Shown one piece after another: positions 45,588 to 54,214 of a DNA stretch of 64,000 nt (position 1 is the first letter of the stretch; each line of letters opens with the position of its first letter). This stretch comes from Rhodocytophaga aerolata (GTDB lineage Bacteria; Bacteroidota; Bacteroidia; Cytophagales; 172606-1). Position numbers and translations under genes: made by a program. The stretch lies in contig NZ_JAUKPO010000005.1 of the NCBI RefSeq assembly GCF_030503435.1, positions 62,001 through 126,000 on the forward strand, written 5' to 3'. The notes below the pieces were generated by a model. That model had not been told where the DNA came from. It searched no databases and saw only the letters and a list, made by a program, of their open reading frames with translations.

Positions 45588-46316
45588 ATGAACAGCTCTG
45601 CAACAAAAATACTCCTGGTAGAAGATGATCCGAATCTGGGCCAGTTGCTGCAAGAATACCTGGAAATAAAAGGCTTTGAAACTACCCTGGCCAGAGATGG
45701 GGAAAAGGCATTTACGTATTACCAGCAAAACCACTATGACCTGTGTATTTTTGATGTGATGCTTCCCAAAAAAGATGGCTTTTCCCTGGCAAAAGAAATC
45801 CGGGCTTCAAATAAGCAGATTCCCATTATTTTTCTCACCGCCAAATCGTTGAAAGAAGATACGCTGGAAGGATTACGGATTGGTGCAGATGATTATATGA
45901 CCAAACCTTTTAGCATGGAAGAGCTGCTTTTACGCATGAAAGCCATTTTGCGCCGGTCTGGTCAGTCAGGCGAAACTACGAAAGACACGAAACAATTTAC
46001 CATTGGCCAGTATACTTTTGATTATGAGTTTCAGACATTGGCTATCAAGAACCAGTCAGTAAAACTGACCTCTAAAGAATCGGAACTCTTGCGGCTGCTG
46101 TGCCTGAATCTCAATCATACCCTGGAAAGATCTATTGCCTTAAAACATATCTGGCAGAACGATACCTATTTTAATGCCCGTAGCATGGATGTATACATTA
46201 CCAAGCTCCGCAAATACCTGAAAGACGATCCTTCTATTGAAATAGTAAATGTACATGGAACCGGATATAAACTCATGGTTCTGAATTCTCTGGATCTGCC
46301 TCCGGTAGACAAGTAA
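45588..46316 (+). CDS. OmpR-family response regulator (orphan)
   Basis: The 242-residue regulator has a receiver domain with the acidic pair at E12/D13-D14, phospho-acceptor D56 in IFDVMLPKKDG and the conserved Lys in DDYMTKPFSMEE. The winged-helix DNA-binding domain spans about 135-230 (TLAIKNQSVKLTSKESELLRLL, SMDVYITKLRKYLKDDPSIEIVNVHGTGYKL). No histidine kinase is next to it; it probably works with a kinase coded elsewhere. A terminator follows at 46340. Confidence 0.92.
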   Translation: MNSSATKILLVEDDPNLGQLLQEYLEIKGFETTLARDGEKAFTYYQQNHYDLCIFDVMLPKKDGFSLAKEIRASNKQIPIIFLTAKSLKEDTLEGLRIGADDYMTKPFSMEELLLRMKAILRRSGQSGETTKDTKQFTIGQYTFDYEFQTLAIKNQSVKLTSKESELLRLLCLNLNHTLERSIALKHIWQNDTYFNARSMDVYITKLRKYLKDDPSIEIVNVHGTGYKLMVLNSLDLPPVDK

Positions 46317-46339
46317 ACTCAACCTATTCAGTTCTCACG

Positions 46340-46366
46340 AAAGCCATGTCACCGGGATATGGCTTT
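46340..46366 (+). terminator. Terminator after the OmpR-type regulator
   Basis: An 11-bp stem with one mismatch (46340-46350 with 46356-46366) is followed by TCTTTTTT, 24 bp after the stop. Confidence 0.75.
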
Positions 46367-46443
46367 TCTTTTTTCCACAGTTTCCGTAATAGCTACCTGA
46401 TAAAGGTAAAGTTTTCTAATTTTGCAGAATACAAAGGTATTTA

Positions 46444-46472
46444 TTTGTATGCCTTTCCATTTTATACTTTTG
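46444..46472 (+). promoter_or_regulatory. Candidate housekeeping promoter of hemB
   Basis: TTTG (46444-46447) and TACTTTTG (46465-46472) are 17 bp apart and match the Bacteroidota minus-33 TTG and minus-7 TAnnTTTG elements. The hemB ATG lies 14 bp later, implying a very short leader. Confidence 0.55.
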
Positions 46473-46485
46473 ACCACCACAGCTT

Positions 46486-47457
46486 ATGCTTAGAAGACCC
46501 AGAAGAAACCGCAAATCCCCAGTAATACGTGCCTTAGCAGAAGAAAATACCCTCTCTGTCAATGACCTAATATTTCCTTTGTTTCTGACAGCCGGAGAAA
46601 AGAAGAAAGTAGAAATTGGCTCAATGCCTGGAATTTACCGTTTCTCCTTAGACCAGATGCTGGAAGAAATACATACCTGTATGGAACTGGGCATTAAAAC
46701 CTTTGATGTATTTCCGCATATTCCCGATGACCTGAAAGATAGCTACGCCAAAGAAAGTTACAACCCGGACGGTTTATACCTGAATGCCATCCGCACCATA
46801 AAAGAACAGATGCCGGAAGCCTGCATCATGACCGATGTAGCGATGGATCCCTACAGCTCCGATGGCCACGATGGCCTGGTCAAGAATGGCGAAATATTGA
46901 ATGATGAAACCCTGGAGATACTAGGAAAAATGGCCCTAGCACAAGCCCAGGCCGGTGCCGATATTCTGGGCCCTTCCGACATGATGGATGGCCGGGTAGG
47001 CTATCTGCGGGAACTACTGGATAAAAAAGGCTTTACCAACGTCTCTATTATGTCGTACACGGCCAAATATGCTAGCGCCTTCTATGTGCCATTCCGTGAT
47101 GCCCTGGACTCTGCTCCTAAGTTTGGTGATAAAAAAACGTACCAGATGAATCCCGCCAACAGCCGCGAAGCCCTTATAGAAGCAGAACTGGATTACCAGG
47201 AAGGAGCGGATTTTCTGATGGTAAAACCTGCCCTAGCCTATTTGGATATTATCAAATTGCTCAACCAGAACTTTGACATTCCGATAGCCGCTTATAATGT
47301 AAGTGGCGAATACGCTATGATTAAGGCTTCTGCGCAACGGGGCTGGGTAGATGGCGAACGTGCTATGCTGGAATGCCTCATGAGTATGAAGCGGGCAGGA
47401 GCCAAAATTATCCTAACTTATTTTGCCAAAGAATTCGCCTTACTTAGCAGAAAATAA
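46486..47457 (+). CDS. hemB: Delta-aminolevulinic acid dehydratase (porphobilinogen synthase)
   Basis: This cytoplasmic enzyme condenses two 5-aminolevulinate molecules into porphobilinogen on the way to heme and siroheme. The 323-residue protein has the two Schiff-base lysines in SYTAKYASAFY and FLMVKPALAYLD. The metal site reads DPYSSDGHDG, with Asp/Ser/Asp in place of the Cys triad, so it belongs to the zinc-independent, magnesium-type group. The N-terminus MLRRPRRNRKSPVIRAL is typical. It supports siroheme supply for nirB elsewhere in the window. Confidence 0.96.
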   Translation: MLRRPRRNRKSPVIRALAEENTLSVNDLIFPLFLTAGEKKKVEIGSMPGIYRFSLDQMLEEIHTCMELGIKTFDVFPHIPDDLKDSYAKESYNPDGLYLNAIRTIKEQMPEACIMTDVAMDPYSSDGHDGLVKNGEILNDETLEILGKMALAQAQAGADILGPSDMMDGRVGYLRELLDKKGFTNVSIMSYTAKYASAFYVPFRDALDSAPKFGDKKTYQMNPANSREALIEAELDYQEGADFLMVKPALAYLDIIKLLNQNFDIPIAAYNVSGEYAMIKASAQRGWVDGERAMLECLMSMKRAGAKIILTYFAKEFALLSRK

Positions 47458-47565
47458 CTAATAATTAAAACCTGATCAACAGAGGATACGCTAAATATTG
47501 ATAGCTTTACGTCCTACTAGTTCTCTATAGAGTTAAAACGAATTTTATTTATAACAATCCCGATT

Positions 47566-48054
47566 ATGTTACAGAGAGTGCAATCTATATTTTTGTTTGT
47601 GTTAGGTGTGTGCATGATTTTAAGTATCGTATTTCCCAGCTGGCAGAAAGCTGGCAGTCAGAATGGGGAAGTGGTTACGTTGAATGCCTTGTCATTAGAA
47701 TTTGTGCAAAATGGGGAAGTAGCCGCCTCCACTCCTACGTTTTATATTGCAATACTCGCGGTAGGCTCGGCCCTGGTAGCCTTTTATTCATTAAGCCAAT
47801 TTAAAAACAGGTTAACCCAAATCAAACTCGGTGCCCTCAATTCTCTGCTCATGGCAGGCGTGCTTGGACTCATTTTATATTTCTCCCGCCAGGGTGAAGA
47901 TCTATTGCCACAGGCCAACCAGACAGCCGCCGGATTTGAAAATTATGAAGCCGGATTTTACCTGGTCGTTATATCCATGATCTGCAACATTCTGGCTAAC
48001 CGCTTCATCCGCCGCGATGAAAACCTGGTGCGTTCAGCAGACAGAATGAGGTAG
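47566..48054 (+). CDS. DUF4293 membrane protein
   Basis: This 162-residue protein has four transmembrane helices: MLQRVQSIFLFVLGVCMILSIV at the N-terminus, YIAILAVGSALVAFYSL, LGALNSLLMAGVLGLILYF and YLVVISMICNILANRFI. MLQRVQS-F is the usual start of DUF4293, a Bacteroidota family. The C-terminal IRRDENLVRSADRMR is also conserved in it. Function unknown. A terminator follows. Confidence 0.85.
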   Translation: MLQRVQSIFLFVLGVCMILSIVFPSWQKAGSQNGEVVTLNALSLEFVQNGEVAASTPTFYIAILAVGSALVAFYSLSQFKNRLTQIKLGALNSLLMAGVLGLILYFSRQGEDLLPQANQTAAGFENYEAGFYLVVISMICNILANRFIRRDENLVRSADRMR

Positions 48055-48075
48055 TTTAGTTTTACTATCTATAAG

Positions 48076-48103
48076 AAAAGGTGATGTCAAGGCATCACCT
48101 TTT
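48076..48103 (+). terminator. Terminator after the DUF4293 gene
   Basis: A perfect 11-bp stem (48076-48086 with 48093-48103, 6-nt loop) is followed by a T-run, 22 bp past the stop. Confidence 0.85.
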
Positions 48104-48181
48104 TTGTTCTATAATTATTGATCATATTAAGTAGTAGAACTATCGATTCATTTACACCAAAAGGTTAAGTTAATCAGAACA

Positions 48182-48328
48182 ATGTGGAAGAAACTTTTTC
48201 TATTTTTGGTCTTATTTAGTTGTAATCCCTATGATAAAAACACTTTTTTATCTAAAGCAGAGAATTTACATTCTTTCCAAATATTTTTCCAAAATCAATT
48301 TTTCCCAAGCCTATTGATCGAGAAATGA
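48182..48328 (+). CDS. Short lipoprotein-like ORF, possibly the broken N-terminus of the next gene
   Basis: This 48-codon frame starts MWKKLFLFLVLFSCNPYDKN, a clear lipoprotein signal peptide, and ends at a TGA that overlaps the ATG of the next ORF (ATGA at 48325). After the signal the translation becomes a run of Phe and Gln residues without obvious structure, while the neighbouring frame over the same bases stays open and reads into the next ORF. A frameshift in the T-rich stretch near 48280-48305 would explain this. Translational coupling of two separate genes is the other explanation. Confidence 0.45.
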   Translation: MWKKLFLFLVLFSCNPYDKNTFLSKAENLHSFQIFFQNQFFPSLLIEK

Positions 48329-48831
48329 TTATTAATATGAAAGATTACAAAAATTTTGGAGATTTTCGAAAGGCACTAAATGATTCAATATGTAAAAGCA
48401 ACAAAGGGAGTTTTGAAGAAATACATTTACAATTAACGATTGATAACAAGAAACTAACTATTCCTTTGATGCAACCAATTTGTGAATATGGAATATTTGA
48501 TTGGAAAGATAGAAATAGATTAACAATAACAAGGTATGATGATAGTAAGAATTTAGAAAAACATCTCTTAAACTACGATAAGAATAGAACATATTCTCAA
48601 CATCCTCGCGATGCTTTTTTATTTATTAATCTAACCGATGAAGAAAAGATTGAAAGTCTCAATAAAATTATTATAGGCATTATTCAAGAGTATGCTTTTA
48701 TTATTAACAAACAGTGCCAACGAAAGTACAAAAAGGCTTATGAAAAATGTTCAGAAGAAGAATTAAACGCAATTTTAAAAGAGATTCCATTGCGGATAAA
48801 AACAAGAGAGACAGAAAGTGGATTTTTATAA
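48325..48831 (+). CDS. Hypothetical protein, AT-rich, possibly acquired
   Basis: I do not recognise this 168-residue protein. It is rich in Lys, Asn and Ile, has no membrane segment, and starts MIINMKDYKNFGDFRK. The central part (LMQPICEYGIFDWKDRNRLTI, DAFLFINLTDEEK) looks like an alpha/beta domain; the C-terminus is helical. Base composition is clearly more AT-rich than its neighbours and codons end mostly in A or T, so recent transfer is likely. The same frame is open upstream to about 48257, which supports a frameshifted join with the preceding lipoprotein signal. Confidence 0.55.
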   Translation: MIINMKDYKNFGDFRKALNDSICKSNKGSFEEIHLQLTIDNKKLTIPLMQPICEYGIFDWKDRNRLTITRYDDSKNLEKHLLNYDKNRTYSQHPRDAFLFINLTDEEKIESLNKIIIGIIQEYAFIINKQCQRKYKKAYEKCSEEELNAILKEIPLRIKTRETESGFL

Positions 48832-48886
48832 AATCATTGGTGTAAAGAAACTTGGTGTAGCCAACATAAGAAATAAGGTATGATAT

Positions 48887-49525
48887 TTACTGGATTTCAA
48901 TTTTCTCACCCAAAAATTTGGGCTGCTGATCCAGTATATATAAGTCGATAAACAATTTTACTCTGGCTAATATTTCCCGTACATTCGTTTTAAAACCTGC
49001 CGCTTTGTTTACGTCCTTGGCATTGTAGCCTATGGCTTCTATCTGATGATGGCGGGCAATAAAAACTGCCCGGGCATTATGAAACTTCTGAGAAATAATC
49101 GTTATCTTATTCTGCCCAAAAATTTCTTTACAACGAATTACTGAATCAAGGGTGCGGAAACCGGCGTAATCCTGGTATATGCGATTCTCCGGGATACCAT
49201 GTTCCATTAATGCTTCCTTCATATCCTGCGGCTCATTGTAATATCTGGTACTGTTGTCTCCACTAATAATTATCCGGTCTATTTTACCAGACTCATACAG
49301 TTCTACAGCTGCTTTTATCCGGTTGTAAAAATACTGATTCGGCATTCCGTTAGACAATTTTTTGCTGGTCCCCAGCACGAGCCCTACTTTATTATGTGGT
49401 GTTTGGGCTGCAGACTGAAAAAGATAGGGAGTGGTAGCATACCGTACCTGCCAATTGCAAAACAGCGTAACAATGCCGGTTAGTAAAACCAGAGCAGCTA
49501 TAGAGTAAACTATTTTTCTTTTCAA
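48887..49525 (-). CDS. SanA/ElyC-like DUF218 membrane protein
   Basis: The 212-residue protein has one N-terminal helix (VYSIAALVLLTGIVTLFCNW) and a periplasmic DUF218 domain. VGLVLGTSKKLSNGMPNQYFYNRI, IIISGDNSTRYYNEPQDMKEAL and ISQKFHNARAVFIAR are family hallmarks. In E. coli SanA affects envelope permeability to vancomycin; the biochemical action is unknown. The frame contains no ATG near its start back to a TAA at about 49573, so the TTG at 49525 is used. Confidence 0.85.
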   Translation of the reverse strand: MKRKIVYSIAALVLLTGIVTLFCNWQVRYATTPYLFQSAAQTPHNKVGLVLGTSKKLSNGMPNQYFYNRIKAAVELYESGKIDRIIISGDNSTRYYNEPQDMKEALMEHGIPENRIYQDYAGFRTLDSVIRCKEIFGQNKITIISQKFHNARAVFIARHHQIEAIGYNAKDVNKAAGFKTNVREILARVKLFIDLYILDQQPKFLGEKIEIQ

Positions 49526-49781
49526 GTGATAATAGATTAGCTGATAAAGATAAGCTAGTAGAGCTATATGAATTTAAGAGAAAACAAGTTGAACTTACAT
49601 ACCCATGCATCTGGCATTTCTGCTTATGTGACAAATGCATGAACATAGCAATAATATAGCCTTGCTTCTGCCAAATTACCGTATGTTATCTTACATAACC
49701 AATTATCAAGAAAACGTTCCTTTGCCTACCTAATTACGTATAGCTTTTGTATTTCTACCAGATCTGCTTCAACTTTGCAAA

Positions 49782-50912
49782 ATGAAGTTTAATGTACATG
49801 CAGTGGTGATATTCTTTGGCCTGTTTCTGGCTTTTTTTTCTGTACAGGCACAACTTTTAACAGATACCCTGGCTCAGCAACAAATAAAACAGACCTTAGA
49901 TAAAATTTATAATTTTGAGTTTGTTGAGGCCGAACGTATGATAGCAATGGTAGAAAAGCGGTATCCCCGGCATCCGGTTTCGCCTATGCTACAGGCATTA
50001 TATAGTTCCTGGAAACATTTTCCGATGGACCCAAAATCGCAGGCATACAGCACGTATCAAACTTACTTGCGGGAGGCGCTGGAAAAAACCAAAGCCACTT
50101 TCGGTGAAGATACCAACCATCCGGAAGGAATATTCTTTGCCCTGTCGGCCCATAGTTATTTGTCGCTGGTGGCGGCCGAAGAAAAAGACTATATGAAAGC
50201 CCTGGGAGAGGCAAAAAAAACGTATGCTTTTATGAAAAAAGGGTTTGAGCTGATGAACAAATTTCCGGAATTTTTCTTTTCTACCGGCTTATATAATTAC
50301 TATGTGGTGCAATACCCGGAAAACCATCCGGTAGTAAAACCATTTATGTTTTTCTTTACCGATGGAAACAAGGAACTAGGGCTGCAACAAATGGAGAAAA
50401 GTATTCACCGGGGTATTTTTTCCCGGACAGAAGCTTGTTACTGGCTGGCGCATATTTACATAAAACATGAACTCAAACTTCAGAAAGCCCTTCAGTATAC
50501 ACAACTGTTGATCAATAAGTACCCGGCAAATACACAGTATATTATGCGGCATGCTGAGATGCTGGTAGCCAATGGAAAATACGAACAGGCACAGCCGTAT
50601 ATACAACAGTTGCTGGCACAACCAAATAAAATGTTTCATGGCGCAGCCTATGTTTTCCAGGGAATTATTCAGGAAAAAGGCACAAAAAACCATGCCCTGG
50701 CCAGGCTCAATTACCAGAAAGCATTTACTCTGGGAACAAATGACAAACGATACACCAAAGATTATTACGCCCAAGCCTATGCAGGCTTAGCCCGTATTGC
50801 AGACCAAGAAGGGAATAAACAACGAGCCAAGGAAAACTACAAAAAATCCCTGGAGTTAGCCGAATATGAATCGACTGTCCGTGAAGCCAAAAATTACCTA
50901 AAAAATGCCTGA
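49782..50912 (+). CDS. Exported tetratricopeptide-repeat protein
   Basis: The 376-residue protein has a signal peptide (FFGLFLAFFSVQAQ) and then at least five TPR-like helical pairs: EFVEAERMIAMVEKRYPRHP, LQKALQYTQLLINKYPANTQ, NGKYEQAQPYIQQLLAQPN and GNKQRAKENYKKSLELA. It would act in the periplasm as a protein-interaction scaffold; no partner is evident. It overlaps the YigZ-like gene by 8 bp, so the two are co-translated. Confidence 0.78.
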   Translation: MKFNVHAVVIFFGLFLAFFSVQAQLLTDTLAQQQIKQTLDKIYNFEFVEAERMIAMVEKRYPRHPVSPMLQALYSSWKHFPMDPKSQAYSTYQTYLREALEKTKATFGEDTNHPEGIFFALSAHSYLSLVAAEEKDYMKALGEAKKTYAFMKKGFELMNKFPEFFFSTGLYNYYVVQYPENHPVVKPFMFFFTDGNKELGLQQMEKSIHRGIFSRTEACYWLAHIYIKHELKLQKALQYTQLLINKYPANTQYIMRHAEMLVANGKYEQAQPYIQQLLAQPNKMFHGAAYVFQGIIQEKGTKNHALARLNYQKAFTLGTNDKRYTKDYYAQAYAGLARIADQEGNKQRAKENYKKSLELAEYESTVREAKNYLKNA

Positions 50913-51501
50913 GCCAGATACGTTTCTTACCATTGCCTTTCCGGTAGAAGGGTTGTATAAAGAAAAAGGCAGCAAATTTATTGCACTAGCGTATCCGGTA
51001 GCTTCTGAAGAAGAAGTAAAAGAACTAATAGCCCAGGCAAGAAAACAATACTATGATGCCCGGCACCATTGCTATGCCTATATGATAGGTGAACAAGGCC
51101 AACACTACCGGGCCAACGACGATGGTGAACCCTCCCACTCGGCTGGTGATCCTATTCTGGGGCAAATCCGTTCCCGGAACCTAACACAGGTTTTGGTGAT
51201 AGTCGTGCGGTATTTTGGGGGAACAAAACTGGGGGTTGGTGGGCTCATTCATGCCTACAAAACCGCTACTGCCGATGCGTTGGATAAAGCTGCCATCCTA
51301 CAAAAAATAATTCCTGCCCAGGTAATTGTTCATTTCGGCTACGACTGGATGAATGCAGTAATGAAACTGGTGAAAGATTACGAAATGGATGTTATCTCTC
51401 AGGATTTCACAGATACTTGCCATATCCGTCTCTCTGTGCGGAAGAGTCTGGTAGAAGAAGTAAAAGCTAAATTTGCCCTACTGGATGTGGAAGTAGCTTA
51501 A
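50905..51501 (+). CDS. YigZ/IMPACT-family protein
   Basis: The 198-residue cytoplasmic protein has the UPF0029/IMPACT N-terminal domain, with KGSKFIALAYPV, ARHHCYAYMIG, NDDGEPSHSAGDPIL and VRYFGGTKLGVGGLIHAY, followed by a C-terminal ferredoxin-like DUF1949 part. In eukaryotes IMPACT modulates GCN2; the bacterial role is not settled but may concern ribosomes or RNA. The start overlaps the preceding stop. Confidence 0.9.
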   Translation: MPEPDTFLTIAFPVEGLYKEKGSKFIALAYPVASEEEVKELIAQARKQYYDARHHCYAYMIGEQGQHYRANDDGEPSHSAGDPILGQIRSRNLTQVLVIVVRYFGGTKLGVGGLIHAYKTATADALDKAAILQKIIPAQVIVHFGYDWMNAVMKLVKDYEMDVISQDFTDTCHIRLSVRKSLVEEVKAKFALLDVEVA

Positions 51502-51581
51502 TAGATTTATTCTATCGTTGATTAACCTTTTGCTTTTGCCTCATCTATTTGAAGAAAGCTAACATTTTTTCGACAATTATT

Positions 51582-52925
51582 TTATTCCACCTTTTTTAAA
51601 ATAGCTTCAAATTTCTTTTTCAATAATGGAGTGAGTACATCCACTACCGATTCGCCGGTCAACTGGCTATTGTTAGGCATCATTACAGGAATCAGGTGTA
51701 AATGAACATATATAATTTTTCCCGCTAACGCATCCGGTATTTCCAGCGTAACTTCTTCCGCCTGGCCGGTTTGAGGATAAATTATATGCACCTCTGTACA
51801 GTTCCGGCTAACGGCATAAGCCACCATCTGGTACAAATCGCTGTGCTGCAACTGGCTAACAAGGGATTGCGATCCGGCATCTATACATTTGTACTTCGTA
51901 TCCAGGATGATTCCCGAACCTGGCACCCAAATATCATTTCTGATGTGCAGAATCCGCTTCCCTTGATCACTGGCAAACGTATGTACAGCTTGCACTTCTG
52001 GCTGCAACTCAGGAAAATGATGTGCAATAAACCCTGCTACAAACTCTTCAAATACCCGTTCCATCGGCAGTAAAAAAGAAAAGCAGATACCATTTTCTTC
52101 TGGTACCTTCAATCTTTCGTTTGCTAAAAAAAACCGGCACATCTGCACTATATTCAGGTGATCTTCGTGCAGGCGGTTGATGTAGATATTATCACAATCT
52201 GTATACGCAAAATGCTGATCGCTTACTTCCTGCAATAAAAACAATAAGGCTGTTAACCATTCTCTGGAATGTTCAGAGGCTAGAGGAAGCAAACGGGAAA
52301 CGGTATATTTTACCAGACGGTTAAACGTATTATCGTACACAAAGGGAGCATGCCGGGTATATAATTCCTGCCACTGACCGCTACTCAAGGTATGACGTAC
52401 ATACTGAGCTACATCCAGTTTACCTTTCATATAGCCAGTGGGCTCTCGTACTTCCTGGTAAGCCTGGTAGGGTCTTTCGGTCAGTATTTTTTCTGCATAC
52501 GCCGCAAACCAGTGAATAAGCAGTTGTAGCATATTTTGTTGGCCTCCGGTAGTTAAACCATTCCAGCTGAAGGGAAAGCGGAAGCTATTCCCATAAGATA
52601 AATAAAACAACAAATGCTCAAATACCTGGTTTGCCGTAAAGGCTTGGCTGGCAAAAATTTTTGGAAGCAGCTGCACATGCAAAGAATTGTATTGCACAAA
52701 TCCTGCATAATTACGGGCTTGCATATCCCGCCCATCGAATTTCAGCATAGCCTGGCCCTGGTGCCGAAGATCAGTTTCCTGTTCTTCACTCAAGACTTCG
52801 TCTATGTCAGGTACTGTGGTATAGAGATTCCGGTGACTCCATACCTCCCTTAGGTATGCTTTAAAAGCTGCCAGGTCTACTCCCTCAGGCAAAGTTTGAT
52901 AAGCACCAAATTCAAAAAGCTGCAT
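51582..52925 (-). CDS. McrC-type restriction protein without adjacent McrB
   Basis: The protein of about 447 residues begins MQLFEFGAYQTL and has the McrC layout: an N-terminal adapter (about 1-110), a helical middle, and a C-terminal PD-(D/E)xK nuclease. Catalytic residues are seen in HIRNDIWVPGSGIILDTKYK, with the Asp and the Asp-x-Lys pair about 13 residues later. In E. coli McrBC, McrB recognises methylated DNA and hydrolyses GTP; McrC cleaves. No McrB-like AAA+ gene lies on either side here. A second in-frame ATG at 52946 would add seven residues. Confidence 0.85.
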   Translation of the reverse strand: MQLFEFGAYQTLPEGVDLAAFKAYLREVWSHRNLYTTVPDIDEVLSEEQETDLRHQGQAMLKFDGRDMQARNYAGFVQYNSLHVQLLPKIFASQAFTANQVFEHLLFYLSYGNSFRFPFSWNGLTTGGQQNMLQLLIHWFAAYAEKILTERPYQAYQEVREPTGYMKGKLDVAQYVRHTLSSGQWQELYTRHAPFVYDNTFNRLVKYTVSRLLPLASEHSREWLTALLFLLQEVSDQHFAYTDCDNIYINRLHEDHLNIVQMCRFFLANERLKVPEENGICFSFLLPMERVFEEFVAGFIAHHFPELQPEVQAVHTFASDQGKRILHIRNDIWVPGSGIILDTKYKCIDAGSQSLVSQLQHSDLYQMVAYAVSRNCTEVHIIYPQTGQAEEVTLEIPDALAGKIIYVHLHLIPVMMPNNSQLTGESVVDVLTPLLKKKFEAILKKVE

Positions 52926-53237
52926 AGTTAAAGATGAATGACCCATAAGTACTCATAAGTAGGTCCGCTGCCCACCGGATTATAGTCAACCACTAGTAGC
53001 TACCCGACCATGTCTACAGAATATTAGCCAATGGCGATTACCTTTGTAGCGGATGTAGACCATTTTGTTATTCAATATTTTTTCCTAACTTGACCGGGCT
53101 AATTTGCCAGTATTCCATACGCCTATTCTACTTAGGTTGCGATTACTGCTGTATTTCTATAACAGGCTCAATGGTCTATGTATGGCCAATGAAAATCACT
53201 TGCAAATTAGCGTATCCTCAGTTTTTCACAAGCATTT

Positions 53238-54161
53238 ATGGTTATTTACGATAACAAAGAGTGGATAGAAACAATTGTTAATTTCTACAGAAGTTATATT
53301 ATCCGTCAGATATTCAGAAGTACGCTGTTGGTAGGGCTGATTACGGCGGTTTTATCCTTTATTGTAATGGAGGTATTGCAGCTCCAGATTAAGTTTCATT
53401 CCAATGTATTCTCCCTGCTGGGCATTGTCTTAAGTATTCTGCTCGTGTTCCGGACAAATACCGCCTACGACCGTTGGTGGGAAGGCAGGAAGTTATGGGG
53501 AGGTCTGGTAAACAACAGCCGGAATATGGCCTTAATGGTGCATAGTCTGCTGGAAGGCCAGGCTACCGAAGACCGGAATTTTTATGCCAAGCATATTGCC
53601 AACTTTGCCATTGCCATGAAAGAACACCTGCGGAAAGGCGTAAAACTGGAAGAATTGCACCACCTGGACCCGGTAGAACAGAAAATATACCAGAGCAGGC
53701 AGCATATTCCTAACCATATTATCTCGCAACTCTACGAGCGCACGCAGCAATTACAAAAGAACGGCACCATTTCCGGATACGATGCTATTCCACTCAAGAC
53801 ACATCTTCAAGCCTTTACCGATATTCTGGGAGCTTGTGAACGGATTAAAAAAACACCCATTCCTTTTTCCTATAGCATATATATTAAGACCTTTATTATG
53901 CTTTACACGGTAATATTGCCTTTTGGCTTGTTGGAAGAGTTCGGTTATTATACCATTTTACTGGTCATGTTTATTTTCTATGCATTTATTGGAGTAGAGC
54001 TGATGGCCGAAGAAATAGAAGACCCTTTTGGACTGGACTGCAATGACTTGCCTACCGGTAATATAGCGACTACCATAAAAAATAATACCTATGAAATATT
54101 ATGTCTGTATGCAGAAGTAGAAAAAGAAGATGAAAAAGAGTTGTATGAAAAAGTATTCTAG
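53238..54161 (+). CDS. Bestrophin-family anion channel
   Basis: This 307-residue inner-membrane protein has the bestrophin (RFP-TM, UPF0187) pattern. Hallmarks are NTAYDRWWEGRKLWGGLVNNSRN at about 75-97 and PIPFSYSIYIKTFIMLYTVILPFGL. IEDPFGLDCNDLP near the C-terminus is the conserved acidic stretch. Bacterial homologues form pentameric channels; eukaryotic ones conduct chloride and bicarbonate. The next gene, 53 bp downstream, is a carbonic anhydrase, suggesting bicarbonate as substrate here. Confidence 0.88.
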   Translation: MVIYDNKEWIETIVNFYRSYIIRQIFRSTLLVGLITAVLSFIVMEVLQLQIKFHSNVFSLLGIVLSILLVFRTNTAYDRWWEGRKLWGGLVNNSRNMALMVHSLLEGQATEDRNFYAKHIANFAIAMKEHLRKGVKLEELHHLDPVEQKIYQSRQHIPNHIISQLYERTQQLQKNGTISGYDAIPLKTHLQAFTDILGACERIKKTPIPFSYSIYIKTFIMLYTVILPFGLLEEFGYYTILLVMFIFYAFIGVELMAEEIEDPFGLDCNDLPTGNIATTIKNNTYEILCLYAEVEKEDEKELYEKVF

Positions 54162-54214
54162 CTAAAACTTTTGTGCTTCATCCAAAAAATTCACCTAAAC
54201 CCTTATAAACTCCT

